Shown here piece by piece: positions 7,268 through 12,737 of a stretch of DNA of 13,574 nt (position 1 is its first letter; every line of letters starts with the position of its first letter). The notes beneath the pieces are model-generated. The model was not told the origin of the DNA, ran no database searches, and saw nothing but the letters and a program-made list of their open reading frames with translations. Where the stretch lies: positions 1 through 13,574 of the forward strand of contig JALURZ010000092.1 in NCBI GenBank assembly GCA_027058735.1, in the 5' to 3' direction. Source of the DNA: Hyphomicrobiales bacterium (GTDB lineage: Bacteria > Pseudomonadota > Alphaproteobacteria > Rhizobiales > JALURZ01). The position numbers and the translations under genes were made by a program.

Positions 7268-7702
7268 TCACCTGCCGGCGCGCGAGGGCACCATGACGAG
7301 GGCTTCGCCGGTGAGGATCGTGGTGTCGCCGACACTGCACCGGCAGGCCAGCGTCACCCGGCGTTTCGCGCGGTCGATGGCGGTAATGGTCGCGCGGGCA
7401 AGGACCGTGTCCCCGATGCGCACCGGCGCGCGGAATTTGAGCGACTGCGACAGATAGACCGCGCCAGGGCCCGGCAGCTTCGTGCCGATCACCGTGGACA
7501 GCAGGCTGGCGCTCAGCAGGCCGTGGGCGATCCGCCCGCCGAACATCGTTGTCCTGGCATAGTCGTCATCGAGGTGAAGCGGATTGTCATCGCCGGACAG
7601 ATCGGCGAAGGTGACGATATCCTCATGCGCGATGAGGCGCGAATGCGTGGCGTCCATGCCCTCGCTCAGGTCTTCAACGAAATATCCGGTTTTTTCGGTC
7701 AT
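7268..7702 (-). CDS. MaoC-type hot-dog hydratase, (R)-enoyl-CoA hydratase-like
   Basis: A 144-residue single hot-dog protein of the MaoC/PhaJ group, which hydrates trans-2-enoyl-CoA to (R)-3-hydroxyacyl-CoA in the cytoplasm. The hydratase-2 motif is intact: GDDNPLHLDDDYA places catalytic Asp38 and His43 five residues apart as in PhaJ, followed by FGGRIAHGLLSAS (54-66). The later LKFRAPVRIGDT stretch is also typical. Substrate and pathway (fatty acid oxidation, polyhydroxyalkanoate supply or another CoA ester) cannot be told from sequence. It heads the block running into ribF, with which its 3' end meets or overlaps. The SD before the ATG is poor. A promoter candidate lies about 55-80 bases upstream. 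This is an unusual metabolic neighbour for ribF. Confidence 0.9.
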   Translation of the reverse strand: MTEKTGYFVEDLSEGMDATHSRLIAHEDIVTFADLSGDDNPLHLDDDYARTTMFGGRIAHGLLSASLLSTVIGTKLPGPGAVYLSQSLKFRAPVRIGDTVLARATITAIDRAKRRVTLACRCSVGDTTILTGEALVMVPSRAGR

Positions 7703-7756
7703 GAGGAGGCCAACATTTTCCCGCAGCGAAGGGACACACGGACGCTGCGCGCGCGC

Positions 7757-7785
7757 AATCTACTAAACGCCGGCACGCGCGGCAA
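7757..7785 (-). promoter_or_regulatory. Promoter candidate for the MaoC-ribF-ileS block
   Basis: On the minus strand TTGCCG (7785-7780) and TAGATT (7762-7757) are 17 bases apart. The -35 is fair and the -10 matches four of six positions. Transcription would start near 7750, about 48 bases before the ATG at 7702. Confidence 0.33.
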
Positions 7786-7813
7786 GCGGGCAGTAGGCGG
7801 CCGATTCCGCGGT

Positions 7814-7846
7814 TGTGTTAACACATTCTTCAAGCCCCATTTGTAT
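7814..7846 (+). promoter_or_regulatory. Palindromic operator and promoter candidate for cheY-cheZ
   Basis: TGTGTTAACACA (7814-7825) is a perfect 12-base palindrome. TTAACA (7818-7823) followed by 17 bases and TTGTAT (7841-7846) gives a plausible sigma-70 promoter facing cheY, with a leader of about 130 bases. TTAA-N7-TTCAA (7818-7833) also resembles a CtrA box (TTAA-N7-TTAAC) with an imperfect second half. CtrA controls motility genes in many alphaproteobacteria, but the match is partial. The palindrome lies in the 281-base divergent gap (7703-7983), in which I see no gene. Confidence 0.35.
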
Positions 7847-7983
7847 CGTTGCACATCAACCGGCCGGGATGGGGATCGCCGTGCGCCAGCGCGGGCGCGG
7901 TTTCCGTTGCAGCCGCGAGAACCGAACCAGAATGCGCGCCTGATCCGCTGGGGACCGGGCAAATTGCAACGGAGTTGTTTGAA

Positions 7984-8367
7984 ATGGCGCTCAATCTTTC
8001 CATGCCCGTACTCGTCGTAGACGACTATAAAACGATGGTGCGGATCATCCGCAACCTGTTGAAACAACTCGGATTTTCGGAAATCGACGACGCATCGGAC
8101 GGCACCGACGCCTTCGCCAAGATGAAGGCCAAGAAATACGGCCTTGTCATTTCCGACTGGAACATGGAGCCCATGACCGGTTACGAACTTCTCAAGGAAG
8201 TCCGCAGCGATGAGGCCCTCTCCAAGACACCGTTCATCATGGTGACGGCGGAATCCAAGACGGAGAATGTGATCGCAGCCAAGAAGGCCGGCGTCAACAA
8301 CTACATCGTCAAACCCTTCAATGCCCAGACCCTGAAGAGCAAGATCGACGCCGTTTTCGGCGACTAG
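7984..8367 (+). CDS. CheY-like single-domain response regulator
   Basis: A 127-residue stand-alone receiver domain. The acidic pocket (Asp13, Asp14), the phosphorylated Asp58 in VISDWNMEPM, Thr88 in MVTAES and Lys110 in IVKPFN are all present, so it should be phosphorylated and switch conformation. No output domain follows, so it acts by protein contact, most likely at the flagellar motor. Start: ATG 7984 has GGAG nine bases upstream and gives a protein of standard CheY length; the frame stays open upstream but has no supported start there. The CheZ-like phosphatase gene follows after 72 bases on the same strand, presumably in the same transcript. No chemotaxis kinase or receptor is in the window, so the phosphate donor is unknown. 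Confidence 0.95.
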   Translation: MALNLSMPVLVVDDYKTMVRIIRNLLKQLGFSEIDDASDGTDAFAKMKAKKYGLVISDWNMEPMTGYELLKEVRSDEALSKTPFIMVTAESKTENVIAAKKAGVNNYIVKPFNAQTLKSKIDAVFGD

Positions 8368-8427
8368 CGGTCAGGCGGACCGGCACAACGGCACGCTGCC
8401 GCGGGCGGCGCGGAAACTCCGGCGGCC

Positions 8428-8433
8428 AGGGGG
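8428..8433 (+). promoter_or_regulatory. Ribosome binding site of cheZ
   Basis: AGGGGG lies six bases before the ATG at 8440 and supports that start over later in-frame Met codons. Confidence 0.7.
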
Positions 8434-8439
8434 ATATTC

Positions 8440-9138
8440 ATGCCACATCGCGCGAACACGCACCTGATCGAAAAAATCGCGACCCATATCCGCTCGACGC
8501 GCGAGCGCGACGTGTCGCTTGAAGACGTCATGTCGCTGGCCGAACTGACCGTCGATATCATGCAGACCTACAGGGAAGAGACGGACCGGGCCGCATATCA
8601 GGAATTTCGCGCGATTTCCGCCTTCATTGCCAGTGCGCGCGAGGAAATCGCCAACCTGCAGGCCAACGACATCAGCACCGCGCGCATCCCCGAGGCCGGG
8701 GGCGAACTTGATGCGGTCATCAAGGCGACGGAAGACGCCACCAACACCATCATGGAATCGGCGGAAAAGATCATGGACGCCGACCCTGACGACAGGGAGG
8801 CCTATCAGGCCTGCGTCAATGACGCGGTCGTCCGGATTTTCGAGGCCTGCTCGTTTCAGGACATCACCGGCCAGCGCATCAGCAAGGTCGTGGCCACCCT
8901 GAAACACATCGATGAACGCATCACGCGCTTTGTCGATGCGTTCGGCGTCGAGGATGCGCAAGGGGCGATGAGCGCGGAAGAAGAAGCCGAAGCCAGGCGC
9001 CGCGAGGAGCTTATCCTGCACGGCCCGCAGATGGCCGGCGAAGGCGTCGCGCAGGACGACGTGGACGCGATGATGAACAGCGATGCGCCCGGCAGCCGCG
9101 CCAAAGCCTCCCAGGACGACATCGATTCCCTGTTCTGA
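8440..9138 (+). CDS. cheZ: CheZ-like CheY-P phosphatase
   Basis: A 232-residue, mostly helical protein expected to remove phosphate from the CheY-like protein encoded just upstream. The active-site helix reads ACSFQDITGQRI; Asp141 and Gln145 match the catalytic Asp143 and Gln147 of E. coli CheZ, and their spacing is conserved. The helices on either side (about 88-135 and 140-168) would form the dimeric four-helix bundle. After an acidic, charged segment (178-192) comes a loose linker and then two related acidic motifs: QDDVDAMM (205-212) and SQDDIDSLF, the last nine residues. The final one resembles both the CheY-binding tail of CheZ and the FliM N-terminal SQxEIDALL peptide; the repeat is noted as a finding. 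The stop lies six bases from the convergent HAD-gene stop with no terminator between. Confidence 0.92.
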   Translation: MPHRANTHLIEKIATHIRSTRERDVSLEDVMSLAELTVDIMQTYREETDRAAYQEFRAISAFIASAREEIANLQANDISTARIPEAGGELDAVIKATEDATNTIMESAEKIMDADPDDREAYQACVNDAVVRIFEACSFQDITGQRISKVVATLKHIDERITRFVDAFGVEDAQGAMSAEEEAEARRREELILHGPQMAGEGVAQDDVDAMMNSDAPGSRAKASQDDIDSLF

Positions 9139-9144
9139 AGACCC

Positions 9145-10023
9145 CTACCATGCGAGCGCCGGCTGAAACCCGATCACACGCGATGTATCGGGCGATGCCT
9201 CCAGATCGATGGTGAGCCTGCGCGCATCCGTGTGCGCAGGCACGCCCTGTTCGCGGCCATGAACCCCGCCGGCGATCAGCAACGCATCGAAGCCGGCGGC
9301 GATGCCCCCGGCAATGTCCGTTTTCAGGTTGTCGCCAATGGCCAGAATGCCGGATTTCGGCACCCGCTGCCCGGCGCACGCGTCGATCAGCGCGCGCGCG
9401 TGTTCATAGATCGGCAGATGCGGTTTGCCGGCATAGACCGCGCACCCGCCCATCTCTTCATAGCGCGCCGCCAGGGCGCCGGCACAGTAGATGCGGACCT
9501 CACCGCGATAGACCACATGATCGGGATTGGCGCAGATCAGGTCCAGCCCCCGCGCCACGGCGTCTTCGAACAGGGCGGCATAGTCATCCGGGGTTTCGTT
9601 TTCATCGTCGAACAGGCCCGAGCACAGGATAAAGTCGGCCGCCTCCAGCGCGCCGGGCCGCGCCGCCAGCCCCGCAAGCAGGGACCTGTCGCGTTGCGGG
9701 CCCAGATGAAAAAAACTCTCCCCCCCATGTTCCTCCACCAGCCGCCGCGTCAGATCGCCGGAGGTGACGATTCCATCCCAGGCATCGGCGCCGATCGACA
9801 GGTTCTGCAACTGTTCGCCGACGGCGGGTGCCGGGCGCGGCGAGTTGGAAACCAGCACCACCCGGCCGCCTTGTTCGCGGAAGGCCTTCAAGGCGGCGGC
9901 AGCCGGAGTGAAAGCGCGCAACCCGTCATGCAACACCCCCCAGATATCGCACAACAGGGCGCGATAGCTCCCGGCGCACTGGCGCAAACCCTCGATCCGG
10001 CGCAAGGTCACGGACACGGTCAT
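9145..10023 (-). CDS. HAD-IIA family hydrolase-like protein (TIGR01459 type)
   Basis: A 292-residue cytoplasmic HAD-superfamily protein of the NagD-like class IIA. Motif I is DIWGVLHDG (26-34), motif II is VSNSPR (58-63), and the late motifs are GKPHLPIYE with Lys200 and GDNLKTDIAGG with Asp231 and Asp236. The nucleophile Asp26 is present, but position 28, normally the acid/base Asp of DxD, is Trp. The DxWG form is characteristic of the TIGR01459 group, found widely in alphaproteobacteria; its substrate is not known to me. The cap is a class IIA insert between motifs II and III. The ATG follows the tipF-like stop after only three bases (TAG GCC ATG), which indicates an operon and probable translational coupling. 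It converges on cheZ. Phosphatase activity should not be assumed. Confidence 0.9.
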   Translation of the reverse strand: MTVSVTLRRIEGLRQCAGSYRALLCDIWGVLHDGLRAFTPAAAALKAFREQGGRVVLVSNSPRPAPAVGEQLQNLSIGADAWDGIVTSGDLTRRLVEEHGGESFFHLGPQRDRSLLAGLAARPGALEAADFILCSGLFDDENETPDDYAALFEDAVARGLDLICANPDHVVYRGEVRIYCAGALAARYEEMGGCAVYAGKPHLPIYEHARALIDACAGQRVPKSGILAIGDNLKTDIAGGIAAGFDALLIAGGVHGREQGVPAHTDARRLTIDLEASPDTSRVIGFQPALAW

Positions 10024-10026
10024 GGC

Positions 10027-11280
10027 CTAGGCGCTGGCCCTGACTTCCTGCGGGGACTGGGCCGTCAGATCGTGGCGCACGGGCTTCGGCTCCCCGAACA
10101 GGAAGCCCTGCGCCAGCTCCACCTCATAGTCGAGCAGGTTGACCACGACATGCTCTTCCTCGATTTTTTCGGCAATCAGCTCGATGCCGTGGCGCGCCAG
10201 GGCTTCGCGGAAATCCGCGCCGTGGATCTGCGCGCCCTTCTCGCTCATCCGGTTGAGCAGGATATCCGCATCGATCTTCACATAGCGAAAGCCAAGGTTG
10301 CTGATGAGCTTGAAATCGAAATCCAGATTGTTGACCTGATCGAGGGAGAAATGAAATCCAAGCTCGGCCAGCGCCGACAGGCTTTCCAGCTCCAGCGGAC
10401 CGAAGGCATCGACCATGCGCTGGGAAAACTCGAAGATGACCGAGTCCGACAAAGCCGCATTGTGTTCCATGAACTCGATGAACTGCGGGAAAAAATCCGC
10501 ATCGAGCAGCGAGTGGGCGGATATGTTGCAGAACACGCCGACCTGGCGCTGCCGGTCCACCAGCCGGCGCACGACCTGAATGCAGCGGAACAACAGCAGA
10601 TTGTCGATGATCGGCATCATGCCCGCGGGCTCGGCGAGGGGCAGATAGGCGGCCGGCATGATGATGCTGCCGTCGATATCGCGCAGCCGCGACAAGCCCT
10701 CATAATAGCGCACCTTGCGCTGGGGCAGCGTCACGATGGGTTGCAGATAGAGGTCAACCCGGTTGTCCGCGAGAGACTTGCGGATGGTCTCGAGCAGCGC
10801 CTCGTCATCGTCCTTGTCCGCCTCGCGATCGTGCGCCATGGCGCCGCGGCCGGTTTTGCCCGCCGGAGCGAACGGGCTGGCGTGCGACACGCCGTGCAGG
10901 TTGGCCCGGGTCACGGTATCGGCCAGTTGCTTGACCAGGGTCTCCAGCACCTGAACCTCGGAGCGCAACTGGTCGGTATGGGCGCCGGCGCGCTCGTCAA
11001 CGGACTTGTCGAGGGCCTCGACCTGCTCCTTCAGCGATTGAATGTCGCGGGCAAAGGTTCCCACCGCATTGCCAAGATCGCCGAGTCTGGCCTTGAGACC
11101 GTCCACATCGCGCCCGCTCGTCGCAAAGTTGGAAAACTGCGCCAGAGCCAGCAGCACGCACGCCGATGCGAGGCCGGCTTCAATGCCGCTGAAGCCGGCC
11201 AGCGCCCACAAACCAAGGCCAAGGGACAACATGGCGAACAGGCTCGCCATGGCCACCACAATCGCCTTCAGTCCGCTCAT
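10027..11280 (-). CDS. tipF: TipF-like membrane EAL-domain protein, degenerate (c-di-GMP receptor type)
   Basis: With the ATG at 11280 (AAGGG nine bases upstream) it has 417 residues; a GTG at 11316 would add 12. Two membrane helices (about 5-27 and 32-52) are followed by a coiled-coil-like region (57-125), a charged linker, then an EAL domain (about 160-400). Key positions: EGL for EAL (194-196), Asn252, Glu284, Asp314, Lys335, Glu371/Glu374 in IAEKIEEE, and Gln391 in QGFLFGEPKPVR. The second metal Asp of DDFG is Gln315 and the loop reads DQVNN, so c-di-GMP hydrolysis is unlikely. Architecture and the C-terminal IELIAEKIE...LLDYEV...QGFLFGEP pattern match Caulobacter TipF, a c-di-GMP-binding factor for flagellum placement and assembly. 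Its neighbour cheY-cheZ supports a motility role. Orthology is inferred from memory of the family. Confidence 0.85.
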   Translation of the reverse strand: MSGLKAIVVAMASLFAMLSLGLGLWALAGFSGIEAGLASACVLLALAQFSNFATSGRDVDGLKARLGDLGNAVGTFARDIQSLKEQVEALDKSVDERAGAHTDQLRSEVQVLETLVKQLADTVTRANLHGVSHASPFAPAGKTGRGAMAHDREADKDDDEALLETIRKSLADNRVDLYLQPIVTLPQRKVRYYEGLSRLRDIDGSIIMPAAYLPLAEPAGMMPIIDNLLLFRCIQVVRRLVDRQRQVGVFCNISAHSLLDADFFPQFIEFMEHNAALSDSVIFEFSQRMVDAFGPLELESLSALAELGFHFSLDQVNNLDFDFKLISNLGFRYVKIDADILLNRMSEKGAQIHGADFREALARHGIELIAEKIEEEHVVVNLLDYEVELAQGFLFGEPKPVRHDLTAQSPQEVRASA

Positions 11281-11349
11281 CCGCCCGTGCCCTTCCGTGG
11301 CCTGCGCAAGAGGCACCCTTTTCCCGCCACCCCCTCAACCGGTCACCTC

Positions 11350-11364
11350 GACAGTCATACTGTC
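11350..11364. promoter_or_regulatory. Palindrome GACAGT-N3-ACTGTC in the tipF/chaC divergent gap
   Basis: GACAGT (11350-11355) and ACTGTC (11359-11364) are perfect inverted halves around CAT. The element lies 70 bases upstream of the tipF-like ATG and about 120 bases upstream of the chaC start, in the 202-base divergent gap. The symmetry and position suit a dimeric regulator site, but no regulator gene is nearby. Confidence 0.35.
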
Positions 11365-11400
11365 CGTCCTGCCCGATGGCCATATGTTCAGACGGGGTTT

Positions 11401-11429
11401 TTGGAAAAATTCGCGATTTCGGCTAGTTA
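11401..11429 (+). promoter_or_regulatory. Weak promoter candidate for the chaC-like gene
   Basis: TTGGAA (11401-11406) and TAGTTA (11424-11429) are 17 bases apart in the only AT-rich stretch of the divergent gap. The -35 is fair and the -10 poor. The start would lie about 45 bases before the TTG codon at 11483. Confidence 0.22.
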
Positions 11430-11482
11430 GGTGTTGAAATATTCCCCGCGAAACGCCGGGCAGCCATGCGAGGGGGCGGGAA

Positions 11483-12088
11483 TTGGGCGATCAACCGCAA
11501 AAATCGAATCACTCCGGTCGCGAGGAAAACCCGCTGTGGGTATTCGCATATGGCTCGCTCATGTGGGATCCGGGATTCGAGGTGGCCGAGACCCGCCCGG
11601 CCCGCGTTCATGGCTGGCATCGCCGGTTTTCGCTGAAGTCAGTCCACGGCTGGGGGCGGCCGGAGGCGCCGGGACTGATTGCCGCGCTGCATCGCGGCGG
11701 GTCGGTCCGCGGCCGGGCGCTGCGCGTCGCACAGGCCCGTCGCGCGGAAACCTCGCGCTATTTGCGCCATCGCGAAAGCGCCTACCGGCATGTCCGCGTG
11801 AACGCCCGGATCGGGCACGGGCGCATCGTCAGCGCGGTCACGTTCGTGTTTGATCCGGCGTGTCCGAGATATGACCTGACCCTGACACCGGCAGCGGCCT
11901 GCCAGCTCATCAGACAGGGGCGTGGCGCCAGGGGCTCATCGGCGGACTATCTGGAGAACGTCGCCCGCATCCTGGCCGAAGACGGGCAGGAAGCGGGACA
12001 AGCCGGCCATCTGTGGAACGCGGTGCGCAATGAAGTGCGGGCGCGAACGAGCCTGCCCGTCGGCCCTACCCGCCGGTGTAGGCCTTGA
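11483..12088 (+). CDS. chaC: ChaC-family gamma-glutamylcyclotransferase
   Basis: A 201-residue cytoplasmic protein expected to cleave glutathione to 5-oxoproline and Cys-Gly. The substrate loop VFAYGSLMWDPGF (20-32) is the family signature. HGWGRPEAPGLIAALHRGG (55-73) matches the ChaC GTPExPG-type block. The catalytic Glu is Glu98 in YLRHRESAYR, and the GSSADYLENVARIL segment (151-164) corresponds to the family's C-terminal DYL motif. The start is a TTG: GGGGG lies six bases upstream, and the ATG at 11466 is in another frame. The last residues are Arg/Pro-rich and their codons overlap the 3' end of the convergent rhodanese gene by 23 bases. Nothing links it to an operon. Its regulation may involve the divergent gap with the tipF-like gene. 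Confidence 0.9.
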   Translation: MGDQPQKSNHSGREENPLWVFAYGSLMWDPGFEVAETRPARVHGWHRRFSLKSVHGWGRPEAPGLIAALHRGGSVRGRALRVAQARRAETSRYLRHRESAYRHVRVNARIGHGRIVSAVTFVFDPACPRYDLTLTPAAACQLIRQGRGARGSSADYLENVARILAEDGQEAGQAGHLWNAVRNEVRARTSLPVGPTRRCRP

Positions 12089-12518
12089 GCGGCAGCCCCT
12101 TCTTGATCCAGCCGGGCCCGGCGCTGCTCCCCAACATGCCTTCAGACACGTCAATCACGTGACTGTAGCCCTGGGCGCGCAAGAGCTGGGCGATGCGCGC
12201 CGAACGCCCGCCGACGGCGCAGATCAGGGCGATGGCCCTATCCTTTCTCCCTCCCGCAGCGCGGCGTATCTTGTCGAGAAAGCCGCTCCTGTGCATGCTG
12301 ATAGGCAAGGCCGATGCGCCGATGCCGGTTTCGCGCCATTCGCGCGGCGTGCGGATATCCACCAGAATGATCTCTCCGCGCGCGGCCAGATCGCTGGCCT
12401 GGCGGGCATCCATGAGCCTGGTTTCGGCCAGCGCCGCGCTCATGGCCCATGCCAGCAACAACGCAAGCGCGCTCAACAGGGCCGCGCATGCGGGCGAATA
12501 ATTCCGTCTCATCTGCAT
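12066..12518 (-). CDS. Exported rhodanese-like protein
   Basis: A 150-residue single rhodanese domain behind a signal peptide (hydrophobic 11-28, likely cleavage after ALA at 31), so it acts in the periplasm or is membrane-tethered. The domain shows ILVDIRTPREWRETG (51-65), the loop CAVGGRSA with active-site Cys100, and SEGMLGSSAGPGWIKKGLP (125-143), close to the usual GG-W...GLP ending. The CxxGxRS loop suggests persulfide or thiosulfate sulfurtransferase chemistry; the acceptor is unknown. AGGAA lies close upstream of the ATG at 12518. Its 3' end overlaps the convergent chaC-like gene by 23 bases. A promoter candidate with a good TATACT lies just upstream. Confidence 0.92.
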   Translation of the reverse strand: MQMRRNYSPACAALLSALALLLAWAMSAALAETRLMDARQASDLAARGEIILVDIRTPREWRETGIGASALPISMHRSGFLDKIRRAAGGRKDRAIALICAVGGRSARIAQLLRAQGYSHVIDVSEGMLGSSAGPGWIKKGLPLKAYTGG

Positions 12519-12562
12519 CTGCTTTCCTGTTCAACCTGCCGTTTGCGCACCGCCGGGATCGT

Positions 12563-12591
12563 AGTATAGGGCCGGGAGAACCGGTTTGCAC
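12563..12591 (-). promoter_or_regulatory. Promoter candidate for the rhodanese gene
   Basis: The minus strand has TATACT (12568-12563), five of six matches to the -10 consensus, with GTGCAA (12591-12586) 17 bases upstream as a weak -35. The start would fall near 12556, about 38 bases before the ATG. Confidence 0.4.
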
Positions 12592-12614
12592 TTCACGATT
12601 TTGCGACAGCCCGC

Positions 12615-12635
12615 GAGCGGCGGTGCGCGCCGCTC
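12615..12635. other. Strong hairpin in the rhodanese/orphan divergent gap
   Basis: GAGCGGCG (12615-12622) pairs perfectly with CGCCGCTC (12628-12635) across a 5-base loop. It lies between two divergent genes, so it is not a terminator of either, and no T run follows it. It could be an operator or a relic. The rest of the 219-base gap (12519-12737) holds only the two promoter candidates. Confidence 0.45.
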
Positions 12636-12672
12636 ACGGCGATTTGAGCGGGCCGGCCCTTTCATTCAGCCA

Positions 12673-12701
12673 TTGCGGGCCACAGTTACATCTTGCTATT
12701 C
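12673..12701 (+). promoter_or_regulatory. Promoter candidate for the histidine-rich orphan gene
   Basis: TTGCGG (12673-12678) and CTATTC (12696-12701) are 17 bases apart, a partial match to CTTGAC-N17-CTATAT. The start would lie near 12708, about 30 bases before the ATG at 12738. Confidence 0.3.
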
Positions 12702-12737
12702 AACGTGGGGTCTCATCGGGACATTAAAGACGGCGCC

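Noticed and set aside
9139..9144. Bidirectional terminator between cheZ and the HAD gene
   Set aside because: Only six bases separate the stops and there is no stem with a T tract there.
9232..11430. Open plus-strand frame of over 700 codons antisense to the HAD and tipF-like genes
   Set aside because: It mirrors two well-supported genes in high-GC DNA, where antisense frames stay open by chance. Its product has no recognisable domain and it spans the boundary between two genes and an intergenic gap.
11431..11853. Plus-strand frame overlapping the chaC start, including an ATG at 11466
   Set aside because: It is in a different frame from the YGSLMW and catalytic Glu region and gives an Arg/Pro-rich product. 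The TTG at 11483 has a proper ribosome binding site.
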